A DNA stretch of 64,000 nucleotides from Diplodia intermedia. Taxonomy: Eukaryota > Ascomycota > Dothideomycetes > Botryosphaeriales > Botryosphaeriaceae. A program made the translations under genes and the position numbers. Of this stretch, positions 19,962 through 31,631 are shown piece after piece; position 1 is the stretch's first letter; each line of letters starts with the position of its first letter. The notes below the pieces were generated by a model. It made no database searches. It had not been told where the DNA came from and saw nothing but the letters and a program-made list of their open reading frames with translations. The DNA lies in the NCBI GenBank assembly GCA_021495925.1, contig JAKEKT010000012.1, positions 248,001-312,000 on the forward strand. The letters are read 5' to 3'.

Positions 19962-21988
19962 ATGGCTGCATGCTTAGTTTACCCTTTGATTGTGCTTCTC
20001 TTGCTGGCCCGCACTTCAAATGGACTATCCGTCGACCCCGTCGCTGACCACTGCGCACGATGGCACCATCAGTGTAGGTAGAACAAAGTCATTCCAGAGG
20101 TACAACTGCCAGCTAACGGTCATGTAAAAGCAACGTTAAAGGACGGCTTCCTTTTTATTGACGGTGGAGTGGAGACGTTTTACTACGATGAAGGAAAGAT
20201 ACTAGGGCATAGTAAGTGTATTTCGAAAGGCTGATTTGTGCAACAAACTAACATTTGAAGACCAGAAACTGCTGCGTATTGATATGAGAGACAACTGGGA
20301 CTGGAAAACAAACATCACTATCCAAGCACTCCAGAAGGCCGAAAACGAAGAGACAGGGTCTTACCCTCCAAGTCTTGTTCGAGGAGCACTTTTTGAAGGG
20401 CCGAGAAACCAGTCAAAGATATACACATACGGAGGAACCACGTTCTTTGGTAACGCCTCGTTCGGGGAACAGGATAGCCCGGCGTCCAATACCTACTCAC
20501 TGTGGAGCTACGATACCTCTGCCCATGTGTGGGACCAGTACGATGTTACAAAGGGTAGTCCACTCCGGCCGAACCGAGGATCTTCAGCTGAAGCGCCAAC
20601 GCATGGTTTGTCATTTTACCTCAACGGACAAATAGATGCTGGCTCTTCCGCTGTCTCAGAGGCGTCGTTGGGCAACAACACGGAGTTCCTTGACGGCATG
20701 ATTGTCCTCAATACGGTCGATACCAGCTCCAGAAACCTTTCCACTGCCACCCTTGGCGACGCTCGAGTTGCAGGGGGGCTGCAATTTATTGACGCCATCG
20801 GGTCGAACGGTGCACTCATCGCCATTGGAGGGCTGCGGCGCAACGAGAACCAAACAGAAGTGGTGAGTGCGATTGACACGATCCAAGAGCGTCAAGTGAC
20901 CATTGGTACAGATCACGCTCGATCACGTCCATCTCTGCGACGACTTTACAGCCAATTCGACCTGGTACCGACAATCCGCCACGGGCGACATTCCACCTCC
21001 CCGCTCCGACTTTTGCATCGTCGCCGCCTCAGCGCCGGACAACTCCAGCCATAACATGTATATATACCGCCCTCCCCTTTCACAACCTCGGTCCACTAGA
21101 GCTGACGCCCCAGCAAACAGCTACCTGTACGGCGGCATCGACCCCACCAACACCACCACCACCACCGCCCCCATCCTCTACGACGACATCCACATCCTCT
21201 CGCTCCCCTCCTTCACCTGGACCCGCGTCTTCGGCGGCGAAAGCCCGCGCTGGGGCCACACCTGCCACCTCGTCGGCGCCCGCCAGATGCTGACCGTGGG
21301 CGGCACAATGGACGCGTTCGTCTACGACGTCGAGACGCGGGGGGCGCAGGCCGCCGCCATCAACGCCAGCGCGCTGACGTGCGACTGGGAGACCAAAGGC
21401 GTGGCCGTGCTCGACATGTCGACGCTGAAGTGGGGGTCCGTGTTCGACGCGTACGCCGCCGCGTACCGGGTGCCCGACGATGTCGTCCGGGCCATCGGGG
21501 GCGGCGCGGACGGCGGTGGCGCGACGGCGACGGCGCCTGCGGGCGGCTTCGAGGAGACTGCGGTTGCCGCCATGTTTTCTCGAAGGGTTGTTGCGGCGAC
21601 GCCTCCTCCTTCTCCTTCTGGGGACTCGGGAGCTGCGGACGACCGCGATATTGCGCCGGGAACCGTTGCTGGCGCCGTTGTTGGCGGCGTGGCGGCTGTC
21701 GGCTTGCTGCTGGGCGTATGTCTCTGCATCCTCCGCAGGAAGAGGAGGGCGAGAGAGAAGGCTCGGGAGGAGGAGGAGGAGGAGGACAGAAACAGAGATA
21801 CAGAGGGACATCAAGGCGTGGGATATCCCGAGTTCCCTGATGCGTCGAGATACGAGCTCAACGGTCAAGGCCGCGTGCCAGAAATGACCGGAGGAGCGCT
21901 GGCCCATGAACTTCACGCGACCGAAGAGCCGAGGGAGTTGGCAAGTTCACACAGGCCTTTCGAGCTTTCGACTGACCTCGGTCGGTAA
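19962..21988 (+). CDS. Kelch-type single-pass membrane protein
   Basis: Five exons: 19962-20073, 20131-20211, 20261-20862, 20912-21057, 21121-21988; 602 aa. Residues 1-22 (MAACLVYPLIVLLLLARTSN) form a signal peptide. The ectodomain has Kelch-like blade strands: FLFIDGGVETF, YTYGGTTFF, TYSLWSYDTSAHVWDQY, NIYLYGGID, DIHILSLPSFTWTRV and HTCHLVGARQMLTVGG, plus several N-glycosylation sequons. A transmembrane helix (about residues 494-518, TVAGAVVGGVAAVG...) is followed by RRKRRAREK and an acidic tail. Intron 4 is 63 nt, stop-free and in frame, and splicing gives SSHNIYLYGG. It is likely a cell-surface protein with a beta-propeller outside. Role unknown. Confidence 0.8.
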
Positions 21989-23403
21989 GGGACTTCCCGG
22001 TGAAAGGCTGTTCTTTTTGGCTTTTGGCATTAGAGGTAAATGACTTCGAGCACGGAGTATCAGACCGGCGCGATAGTCTGCAATTGGTTCCTCCGGCCAC
22101 TTCAGTTTGCTTCCTAGACGTTTGTTTGCTTCGCCAAACAATCAAGTCCCCTCCCTCCTCACTATTCGACGTCGTCTTCGCCGTCGCCGCAGCGGCGAAT
22201 GGCCGCCTTCGCCGATTTGCTTCTCGCCCCCTACCCCCCGGCTGGCTTCGACACGGTGTGCAGCCTAGGGCCCGCCGAACATGGCGGAGCACGGCGGTGC
22301 GAGGGGCGGCGGCGGCGGAGTCGGTGGCGCCGTTGGTCGGGCTGTTGGAGTGGGTTGGGGGGATGGAGAGGTTGGGACGCCGTTGCATAATACCGGGGCG
22401 CTATCCGTGGTGAGTTTGGGATCATGGGGGGGGTTTTGGATGTGGCGGTGGGGCGGAGTGTGTAGGGGAGGGGAAAGGTCATGGAAATTGGGGGGGGCGA
22501 GGGGGAGAGGGAGGGATGGAAGATGGTGAGAGAGTGTGAGGATGAGGGAGAGGGCAGGGTCGGGAGCTGAACGATCGTCGAGACCTGCGCAGCAAGCCCG
22601 GACTGGTGTGCTTCCAGGCTTCTAGGCTGCAAGGCGTTTTCCGCTATTGCATGGGGCATGTGCAAAAAAACCTTTAGGGAATGTGTGAGCAGCTCATCCT
22701 CATTTTAATTTCCTTTTTTTCTCGGGATCATGAACATGTTGTGCCACAGCTGAGTACATACGATTGTGGCGCGTGGGGTCCCGGGGCCGATGGCTGTGCA
22801 CTAATGTGGGGGCGGGCGGCTATGCGTTGATCTCCTGCGGCGCGGGTGATTGTGGGGCGCAATGGGCTGAATGCCAGGGACTTTGACAGATTGACGTCAT
22901 CGTTTTGATGCAGGAAGTGACGAGCGATGTGTGCGAAGTGTATGTGGCTGCCCATTCGTGCTGAGGAGCGGACTGCTCAACACTAGATATTCTCTTCGAA
23001 TGGAAGTGACGATAGCTTTGTATCAGAGAGCCGAGGCAGGACAGACTGTGGAAGTAAATGGAGTTCGAATAAGAAAGCCGGTTGCCTGCATAGATTTGCA
23101 AAGGATTAATGCCTTGCAGAGTCTATAGACAACACGGAGAATAAAGCTATCTTTGCTAAAATATACATCAAAAGAATTTTGAAACAGACGCTCAGAGCCT
23201 CCGCGCAGGAAAGTGAAATATGGCCGCCAGATTAGTCCCCCAGCCGTCCACCAACCGCCACCCCGTTCTCCAAGCCACGTTCTGCTAAAGTACACCAAAA
23301 GAAGAAGAAGAAGAAAAAAAGAGTCATTAGATCAACCATCACACACACACAAGCCATCCACAAAACCCAATCCCATCCGGCCCGCAGCTCAGCACACCAA
23401 ACC
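21989..23403. other. 1.4 kb intergenic, low-complexity in part
   Basis: 22190-22560 is G-rich with several overlapping spurious frames. 23303-23325 is an AGA-rich tract. No gene supported. Confidence 0.55.
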
Positions 23404-25416
23404 TCAAACCGCGCTCGCCGCCCTCCTCACGCCAGTACCGACACCAGCACCCCCAGCACCCCCGACACCCACACCGCCGCCCCGTCTCCCTCTCCCGTTC
23501 GACCTCGGAAGCCCGCCGAAGACGAAACCGTGCCGCCTCCTCTCGTGCACCCTCCTCGCGCAGTCCCGCGCGAACGTCGTCCCGCACGAAGGCCCGAACG
23601 AGCACGGCAGCCGCGGCGGATCGGGGCCGTCGCGGTTCGGGCAGGTGTGCGAGAGGTGGCGGCGCAGGTTGCGGCCGAAGTCGCGCGGCTTGCTGGTGAA
23701 GGGGCGGCTGCACCGGGGACATCGGGCTGCGTTGCCGGTGCGAGGTGCCGCTGTTTCGCCGTCGGTGTTGGAGGTTTTAATGTGTGGATTGGCTGACGGT
23801 GGTGGCGGCGATGTGGGGAGTGGGCGTTGTTGTTGTGGAGGGGGGGGAGGCCGGGTTGGGACGGGTGGGGCGGAAGGGTGAGGGATCGGGGCGGCGGATG
23901 TGCGGAGGGGTGCCGGGACGAGGGTTTCGCGGTTGGTGGGTTGGGCGGGTTGTGGGAACGGTGGGCGGCGTAGCATCAGCGCGGGTTGGGCGTTGCCCGT
24001 CGTCGTTGGAGATGGGTTGGGGGAGGCGTTTGAGAAGATGTCCGAGTAAGGGGGAATGTTTTCATATGATTCGGAAAATCTAGAGATGTCGGGGGACAAG
24101 ACATAGGGGTCGCTTTGCTTGCATGGCATCATGTTTTCAGGTGACCAGGGGTTTATGCTGTGGCTGAAGCGTGCGCTCGAGGGATTCAGCTCGCTTGGTG
24201 GATTGGATGATAAAGGCGTGTGTAAAGCTGGAAAGGCCGAACTGAAAGGGGTATTGCGATAGCCTGATGATGGTGTCGTGCCAGTGAACTGGCTTGGTAC
24301 GCCAGAAGATACGCTACCCTGCCAGGATTGTCGCCTGGAAGACGAGAGGTTCGTCTGAATGTCGTTGGTCTGCAAAGTGAGCGTGGGATGGCCTGGACTC
24401 TTTGGCCGACCGTTCTGTAGAGGAGAGCGATAGAAATGAGAGACAGTATTCATATGAGAGAGGCTGGGGGGCTGCGCCGGGGGTGCGAGGTTCCTCTCAG
24501 GCTGAAACTGAGCTTCGGGAAGAGTGAGTGCGCGATACGGAGCGGGCGACGGAGAGAGCTCGTAGGTAAGGAAATCATTTGCGCCACCAAGGAGGAAATT
24601 GTTGAAATGGTTTGACACTCCCTCTATGCCAATGTTGACAGCGTCGTGAAACATACTGGGCTGACCAGCATCTTGGTCGGTCGGCAACTCAAGGGAAGCG
24701 CCGACACCAGCAAGCTCTGCCAGTGCGGATACACATCCATAGGATCGCGACGTGGGCGGTTCGATTGTGTGGCCGGAGTCGAGTTCGGGACAGTTGTACT
24801 GAGTGGGTAGTTCATGCCGAACAGACTCCTGACTATTCATCTCTACCGGAACGTGACTTTGACGGTCTGGAAAGTTCGGCATGTTGCGAAAGTCGAGACG
24901 CATCTTCATTTTAAGTCTTCCGAGAAGGCGGCGACAGCGTCGGCGGAGTGGTGTCGAGGTAGTTTGGGCACAGTTGTCGTGAGGAGATGGCACTTGTGGT
25001 TGAACAAACTGTTGCTTGATAGGGGAGCGTGGCGATAGAGGGGAATGAGATGAGAAACTGCCCGGGCTTGGAGTGCTTTCAGTTGCGGAATCCCAGGGCG
25101 TGCAGCCGATCTTCTCGTCCGGGAAGGCCGAAGTCGGCGAGGAACAAATGGACTGAGGGCAGGGCGAAGACGTGGTGTGCTGTGAGTGGCTCCCTAATGT
25201 GGCTGTTGTTTGCCCGGTGAAAGAGTCGGCTAATGGAGGTTGAGTACCCGTCGGTGAGCTGTTTTGACTTCGGGCTTCCTTCGAGCAAATACGGATGAGC
25301 GAGTGCTTGTGCTCGATGGTCGTGCAATCGCAGGCGCAGTTACGACTCCGATCGACAAGACTAAGGCTATGGTCAGCCCAGACGATTAGTCGGAGCCAAG
25401 ATACGGGATGGCTCAT
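23404..25416 (-). CDS. C2H2-like zinc-finger protein, divergent paralogue
   Basis: Open frame of 670 aa from an ATG at 25416. That ATG lies inside a donor-like GTATGAG, so an upstream exon is possible and the first 15-20 residues are doubtful. CACDCTTIEHKHSLIRI near the N-terminus parallels CFHFDRQTKLKLVQVI of the gene at 11812-13245. A Ser/Pro-rich centre follows, with PPPPP and QQQ runs. The C-terminal pair is CPRC with 17 residues to His (FTSKPRDFGRNLRRH), then C-X5-C-X12-His-X4-His (FARDCARRVHERRRH). The first finger has His-X2-His rather than X3. A Gly-rich tail ends the protein. It is probably nuclear; the degenerate fingers may have changed specificity. Confidence 0.75.
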   Translation of the reverse strand: MSHPVSWLRLIVWADHSLSLVDRSRNCACDCTTIEHKHSLIRICSKEARSQNSSPTGTQPPLADSFTGQTTATLGSHSQHTTSSPCPQSICSSPTSAFPDEKIGCTPWDSATESTPSPGSFSSHSPLSPRSPIKQQFVQPQVPSPHDNCAQTTSTPLRRRCRRLLGRLKMKMRLDFRNMPNFPDRQSHVPVEMNSQESVRHELPTQYNCPELDSGHTIEPPTSRSYGCVSALAELAGVGASLELPTDQDAGQPSMFHDAVNIGIEGVSNHFNNFLLGGANDFLTYELSPSPAPYRALTLPEAQFQPERNLAPPAQPPSLSHMNTVSHFYRSPLQNGRPKSPGHPTLTLQTNDIQTNLSSSRRQSWQGSVSSGVPSQFTGTTPSSGYRNTPFSSAFPALHTPLSSNPPSELNPSSARFSHSINPWSPENMMPCKQSDPYVLSPDISRFSESYENIPPYSDIFSNASPNPSPTTTGNAQPALMLRRPPFPQPAQPTNRETLVPAPLRTSAAPIPHPSAPPVPTRPPPPPQQQRPLPTSPPPPSANPHIKTSNTDGETAAPRTGNAARCPRCSRPFTSKPRDFGRNLRRHLSHTCPNRDGPDPPRLPCSFGPSCGTTFARDCARRVHERRRHGFVFGGLPRSNGRGRRGGGVGVGGAGGAGVGTGVRRAASAV

Positions 25417-28400
25417 ACCTACTGCACGGAGAACAGCGTGGGAGTGACCTTTTGATGCATACTGTATTAGAGTGGGAGCGGTCGCAGACGAGTTGTACAG
25501 CGGGCTGGTACCTTGTGAAAAGCGAGAGGATCCAGGTGGCCAGTAAACGAGTGTCGGGTTATGGTATATGAGCCTCTAGTTCTTCAGGTCATCGATGTCG
25601 GCGTACCGCTTAAGTCCCTCAACGATGGGCAGGGCGGCGGCGGCGCGGCGGCGGGACGGCGTGGACGAGTGCCAAGTGAAGGGCGATGCTGCCGGGACGG
25701 AACCCACGGACGATGGTTAAGGCGCTCGCCGCCCTTCGATCATGGTCTGTAGTCCTTCAGGACGACGGCACGGCTGGCGACGACCCAATCAAAAGACGAG
25801 GCGTGAGTCCCAGCAGCCTAGATGGAGATGATCGGAAGAACCGAGAACCGTCCCTCGAACATGGTGGGAGTATATGAACCACACCTGAAACTTGTTTTCC
25901 GATGAGGCTGATGCAGTTGCCTTATTTCCCGGGTGATGATGTGGCGACTCTGCACCGCCTCGTGGGGGTTGACGGTAGGGTGCTGCCTGGGGCTCAGCAG
26001 GGGGCTGGCTGGCCCCAAGTGTGCCTTGGGAAGAGGCATGTCAGGTGCAGACGGTGTGACATGCGATGCAGATTATGAAGGACTGCAGTGGAGCATCAGC
26101 TGGCCTGGTGAATCAAGTTGGATTTGGCAAATGGACGGCGTAGTGCAAGTCCGCCAGCACCGAAGGCGGCATTTGGTCTATCGTTCAGTGAGCGCGCATT
26201 CGGGATCCGCGGGTGCCGCCTCACTGTTCTTTCTGCATCCTGGCCGGATGCACAGGCTCGTAAACCGGTCGGTAAGAAGAATTGATATGGCGCGCGGCTC
26301 GGCTTGGGGGTATCGGTCGGCAACGGGATGCTATGAATGCTGAAGCTCGGGAGCCGGCTCCTGTTATACATCAACTTTTCCTTTGGCCCCTCACTTATGC
26401 TATGAATAGAAACAGCAACCGGGTGACGCTCAGCTCCCCATCGGTCGAGACACTACACCTTCGTGGGAAGCATGTGAGCTCATTGCCGCCCTGAGGCTGC
26501 GTAAGCTCGCAGTGATTGGCTCGCTTATGCTGAAGCAATCAATGTGCATGAGATCATGTGGGTTGTTGGCGTTGTGGTGGGACGAGTTAACCAAAACGAG
26601 GTGTTGCCAAAGTCAGTCGTGAGCGTGAAAACGGCTCCTTGGATACCTTTTCCTTCAAAAAGACACTGTTGTGCTACAGAGAGAACGTCATTCGATTGGC
26701 GGTCCGTGCTTCCTTACCTCGTGTTGTTAAAAGGGCTGGCTCCGTTGTGTTCAGCGTTCAGCTCGTGCGACTACCCCGCTCGATCGACACAAGGTAATTT
26801 ATTAGCCCAAGAGCGCCACACAAACGCAAGGGGTTTGGGCTGGTGGCGACGACTGTGGAAGGCCAAGGCAGTCTTCGTCAGTCCCTCTCCGCCTTCTTCG
26901 TTAGCCGCTGCCTCGCCGCGTCATCGTCCTGGAATGTCACTTCTGTCAGCCTTGGAGCCCCGCGGCCCCTGATTCTGAGCCTGCAGAGTAGTTACAGTGG
27001 GTGCTACTTCGGACACCGCAGACCTGTTCCCACACCGCTCAAGTCACTAATGCTGGAAGATTGTTCGCGGCGCAGCTGCCAAGATCCTTGTGATCCCGCG
27101 AGTATATCCACAAGAAAAATCAATCAGCAGATTGTCTTCAATTGAACTGGCTCCGCGACCATGGCCCGGCTCGATATATAGCAGCCCTGGATGTGAGAGC
27201 AGGCCAAACCCGTCGATCCGGCTCGCCCCGCTGTCATCTGTTCCTGCCGCTCTGACCATTCCGCTTGTCGAGAAACCCTCCGCTAGGCTAGCTGCGGATC
27301 GGGCCGGCGTGGACAAATCAGACAATTCCTGAAGGTCATGATCACCCTCCAATGAACAACCCGTTTCATGAACACGCTTATGTGTTGTTGATTCCAAGTA
27401 AGTATGTACAACGGACCTCATTGGCCGTCAGGATGCGAACGCTGTCCAGGGAAATACGGTTCATCTTTCGGCGGCTCGTCCCACCACCTTTGAAGACTGT
27501 ACGATCCTTTGTTTCCGGAGACGTCACCAGGCGTTGTGTTGCTTGTTTTCGATGGAGCCTGTTGGCCGCTGTAAGGCTGGGTTCCAGACTGCCTCGGCGG
27601 ATTGGAGAAGTGGGAGTTTGACTGCTCAACGCTTAGCTACCATTCAAAAGCATTGCCCGGCCAACTTCAATTGTACTCTTACCTTTTGCGTGCTGCTGCG
27701 GGTTTTGTCGTTGTATGACATGGTGAGAGATTGCAAGTCTGGGATGATCAAGTCGGCTAACTGTTGGTTGTAAAGCTGGAGTAGTAGTCGGTGGGTTGAG
27801 TTCAAAAAGCAGGCAGTATATCCAGAGGCGCGCGTCTTAAAATATAAGCGGAGGACGCAGATATTACCGATACGTCCCTCTGCAGTCGTGGACGATCGAG
27901 CGGCGGGACAACTGGAGCTGATGAGGAAGCTGGCGAATGGACAGACAACGCACGAAGGGCACAATCGATCCTGACATGATGGACTTGGACCGCCGTTTGC
28001 TCGATTGACACGTATCCGAGCTGTCGAAGGCGGTCACCGGACAGCTTCGAAATGATTGTGCATGGAGTTGTGGCTGGAAGAAGGCATTGGGTTTCATCCG
28101 CAAATATCCCGGCGACCGCTTACCAACGCTGTCCAAGGGTCTGAGTTTCCGATAGCCAGGCGTATCTTTCAAGGATTTGGCAGAGCGAGCTGGAGCATGA
28201 CTGGGACGCAGGTGCCCTTTGGTAACTGAGTTGTCTGGATCTGGCCATTCGTTCACCCGTGCAAGGACTACTGTGGCCAGCCAAGTGTAGTGCTGCCTGC
28301 GTGTTGTTGATCCTCATAACATCCCCATGATCTGCGTCAAGATTGACACGAGGCATCGCTCGGTGATTGTCGGCGATTGGAGGAGTAAAGATACAAGGTA

Positions 28401-29417
28401 GGGAAGATTCGGAATCTGCAATGCAGGGAGAAGGAGGTGAAACGGCACCAAGGGTCATCTGCCATTCCTTCACCAGCCCATGGATAGGATAAGCAAATTC
28501 CGGTGAGTGTTGCGGCTCTGCTGTGTAAGGCCATGTACCGGAGTGGCTGATCTCGAGACAGGTACCCAATCTATCCGGCGCCGGGTGTCGCCCTTCGCTG
28601 CGAACACGTCGCGGCCAGGCATTTCGCCCTTTGAGCCCTGCGGTGCCCTTTTCTTGGACCCGAGGCTGCAAAGGGCGCAGGATCGGAAACGTAGAGCACA
28701 CAATCGTCGGGCTTCGGCTTGCCGGTATACGCACACGGCAGAGCGCAACAGCAGCAGCAGGGCCAGAAGCGGCGTGTCCGGCGGTGACATGCATGGTTAC
28801 GCCATCGTCGTGATCAGCCGACTGAAATTCCAGGCAGCCGTCGACGGTGACAGGATCCAGGTCCCTTCCTGCAGCAGGACGGCATCTGGGGAGATTGCTG
28901 AGGCGTGTCGATGGAAAGGTTTGATGAAAGCAGCAGAGATGAGCGTGTCTGGCCTCGTCGATGCCCTGTTGACGGGCGCGGGTGCTGTGCCTGCCGCTTC
29001 GCTCGCGTTGGCGCTTACGCTGCGCATGTGCTTGATGCAGCCAACGCAGCGCCGTGCCACTCGCCAATGCTGTCGTGACTCCCTTCCGAGGCCGTTGGCT
29101 CGTGCCGATACTGTATGACCGCCGCACGTGAAAGGGAACTGCGGCTCTGCCAGGGTTCGATGGAAGAGTGTCTGGAGTGGGTGTCCCGAGCCTGGCCTGA
29201 CAACATACCCGGCGACTGCTCCGCGTCCCTCAAGTCCGAGGAAGTGTCGATCTCGCCGTCCACAACAGCAACCGCTCGCCATCGATACTATGATGCAATT
29301 TCCCGATGAGGCAGATGCGGGTGGGGCTCCACTCTTTTGTCACCGCTGGGTGCTGCCACCGCTGGGTGCTGTCGCCTGCTGAGCGTGGGCAAGGCAGGCG
29401 CGGCCGTGTCTTTTCCC

Positions 29418-29456
29418 GCGCTAGTCGACTACCCAGTAGCGCCCGTCGACTAGCGC
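29418..29456. repeat. Perfect 12-bp inverted repeat, 15-bp spacer
   Basis: GCGCTAGTCGAC at 29418-29429 is exactly complementary to GTCGACTAGCGC at 29445-29456. The spacer TACCCAGTAGCGCCC partly repeats the arm. It could form a hairpin or be a palindromic protein site. Confidence 0.85.
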
Positions 29457-29482
29457 CTGCCACCCATTGGCCGCACCCAGTC

Positions 29483-29540
29483 CCTCCTTCCATCTCTGCC
29501 CCGGCCCTCCTTCCACCTCTTCCCCGGCCCTCCTCCCAGG
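29483..29540. repeat. Short tandem repeat, about 2.5 copies of a 24-bp unit
   Basis: Copies resemble CCCGGCCCTCCTTCCACCTC with small differences. They lie about 30-80 bp upstream of a TATA-like element at 29569. Confidence 0.7.
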
Positions 29541-29568
29541 CTTCCGTCCGATGTCTGGCCGGCGGACG

Positions 29569-29577
29569 TATAAATTC
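29569..29577 (+). promoter_or_regulatory. Orphan TATA-like element
   Basis: GTATAAATT is preceded by pyrimidine-rich repeats. No recognised gene begins within 1 kb downstream; the nearest, the SDR at 30591, has its own element. Confidence 0.35.
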
Positions 29578-30467
29578 ACAGCGTCCCCCCGCCCATTTCT
29601 GCTCGTCAGCTCTCTTTGCCATTTATTTGGCTTAGATCAAGTGTAGTATCTGTTCTTTTCAGTTTAATCTCTGAAACGTCTCTACGGAGGCATCAAGATT
29701 AATCTTGTTTTTGGATCTGGGGTGGTGGCCGCTGAGCTTGCTCACGTCATCTCCCACAGTGTCGCCCGTATCGCACTGTTTCGGGCTGACGCGACACTTT
29801 TCGTTGAGTTTCCTGCCTGGCGCAGGATCTTGAGGAAGAGTTGCACGCCGACTGTTCCACGGCTGGCGCTCAGGATGGCGTTGCTGTCTCGCTGTCTGCA
29901 TTCCGCTGGCACAGCGAGTGACGAAAGTAAATTCGCGTCGGCGCACCTCCCAAACCAACTGTCATCTCCGCCAGCTCGACACCTACGCAGTCGTACCGCC
30001 AGCTAAGCCGCCTACCTGCATTGTCTTCCATCGTCAAATCAGAGATGCCGCCGCCGTCGCATCTACCTCCGGCTGACCAGACGGCGACTCAGAGGGGACC
30101 CAAAGCCGGCCCAGGCGGTGACCCAGAGACGATGGGACCCACTCTACGTCTCGACGCAACCTTCTTATCGCTGACCTGCTGTAGTTATAAGCCCAACCGC
30201 CGTCCGTCCTTTGCTCGACCTACAACTGCCTCGAGGCTCAAGCGCACGATGACCGTCCTCAGCTACGCTTCGCCTCGCTTGTTCGCCCGCCATTCGTCCG
30301 TCATCCGTCCTATATCCGCACCCCTCAACCAGTGCAAGGTTCACCAGAAACGGAACATGTGTCTTAGTGTATGCTCGAACGGACGAAATGATCTAGATCC
30401 CGCTGGCTGTACAGCCTTAAATCCATGGCCACGGCTTAACTCCGTCTGGTCTTACGCTCATCCTGAT

Positions 30468-30476
30468 GTATAAATT
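30468..30476 (+). promoter_or_regulatory. TATA-like element of the SDR gene
   Basis: GTATAAATT lies 115 nt before the ATG at 30591, a plausible distance for a fungal promoter. Confidence 0.5.
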
Positions 30477-30590
30477 TCATCTATCAACCCATACATACCA
30501 AGGATCACGTCCACATCAGCATTGCTTGATTCCCCTTTCACAGTTGAAAGCTCACTACACCTCCGTCATCCTGACTGAAAAATCTCAACC

Positions 30591-31631
30591 ATGTCTGAAC
30601 GCATCACTCCTTACGCGCACCTTCATACAACCCCCGACGGGCCCGGAGATCAGAGACCGACAGCTCAGCAAATTATCAAAGACGAAAACCTCGTTGGCAA
30701 GTGGACCGACAAACGCATCTTCATCACAGGTGCCAACCAAGGCATTGGTCTCGAAACGGCGCGCGCCCTGCACGCCACAGGCGCAACCCTCTACCTGGGC
30801 GTGCGCGCGCTCGCCAAAGGGGAAGCCGCGCGCGACTCCATCCTCTCCACCTCGCCCAGCAGCAGCCCTATCCATCTAATCGAGCTCTCTCTCGACTCGT
30901 TCGACTCCGTACGTGCCGCCGCCGCCGCCTTCCTCGCGCAATCCGACACCCTCAACGTCCTCATCAACAACGCCGGCATCATGGCCACCCCCTACACCCT
31001 CACTGCCGACGGCCACGAGATCCAGTTCGCCACGAACCATCTCGGCCACTTCCTGCTGACCGCGCTGCTCCTGCCCGCACTCGTCGCGGGGTCGACTTCC
31101 GCGTTCGCCAGCCGCGTCGTCAACCTCTCGTCCGCCGGCCACAAGGTCCACGCCGACGGCCAGATCGACCTGTCCGACCTGTCATGGGCGCGCCGCGGCT
31201 ACCATCCGCGGAAGGCGTATGGCGCGACGAAGACGGCGAACATCCTGCACGCAAACCGCGTGGATGCGCTGTACGGCACCGGCGATCGCCCGGTTCATGC
31301 GCTCAGTGTCAATCCGGGTGGCATCTTCACCGGCATATTCAAGAACTTGAGCGAGGAGGAGATTAAGGAGTATGATAAGTATCGCAAAATTTTCAAGAGT
31401 CCGGAACAGGGCGCCGCGACGACGGTATGGTGCGCCACGGCGGCTGCGCTGGAGGGAATGGGCGGCTTTCTCTGTGAGAATTGCGGGGAGGCGGCACCAG
31501 CGCAGATAGATGAGGTGAGTGGCACGTGGAAGATACTTGATGTTACTTATGCGCCGTGGGCGAAAGGAGATGAAGAGACAGAAAGGCAGCTTTGGGAGAT
31601 TAGTGAAAAGATGGTAGGGCTGCGGGAGTGA
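30591..31631 (+). CDS. Short-chain dehydrogenase/reductase
   Basis: Single exon, 346 aa, no intron needed. Rossmann motif TGANQGIG at residues 46-53, NNAG at 126-129, catalytic Ser in VVNLSSAGH (about 181), and YGATK giving Tyr210 and Lys214. This is a complete classical SDR set. FATNHLGHFLLT and VNPGGIFTGI match the retinol-dehydrogenase/WWOX-like branch, which usually uses NADP(H) on carbonyl or alcohol groups. There is no signal peptide or helix, so it is cytosolic. The substrate is unknown. The gene has its own TATA-like element and lies alone on the plus strand; nothing nearby suggests a pathway. Confidence 0.9.
   Translation: MSERITPYAHLHTTPDGPGDQRPTAQQIIKDENLVGKWTDKRIFITGANQGIGLETARALHATGATLYLGVRALAKGEAARDSILSTSPSSSPIHLIELSLDSFDSVRAAAAAFLAQSDTLNVLINNAGIMATPYTLTADGHEIQFATNHLGHFLLTALLLPALVAGSTSAFASRVVNLSSAGHKVHADGQIDLSDLSWARRGYHPRKAYGATKTANILHANRVDALYGTGDRPVHALSVNPGGIFTGIFKNLSEEEIKEYDKYRKIFKSPEQGAATTVWCATAAALEGMGGFLCENCGEAAPAQIDEVSGTWKILDVTYAPWAKGDEETERQLWEISEKMVGLRE

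Larger units (their letters stand above)
25417..30590. other. 5.2 kb region without a supported gene
   Basis: Numerous open frames below 140 codons occur on both strands, and one of 335 codons (28120-29127, minus) has Arg/Ser-rich text with no domain. No transposase, reverse transcriptase, tRNA or terminal repeats were seen. Local features are an inverted repeat at 29418-29456, short tandem repeats at 29340-29375 and 29483-29540, and TATA-like elements at 29569 and 30468. Unrecognised non-coding RNAs or fast-evolving genes could be missed. Confidence 0.5.

Noticed and set aside
28120..29127. Minus-strand 335-codon frame in the gene-poor stretch
   Set aside because: No domain, Arg/Ser-rich, overlapped by a 203-codon frame on the other strand; neither can be supported.
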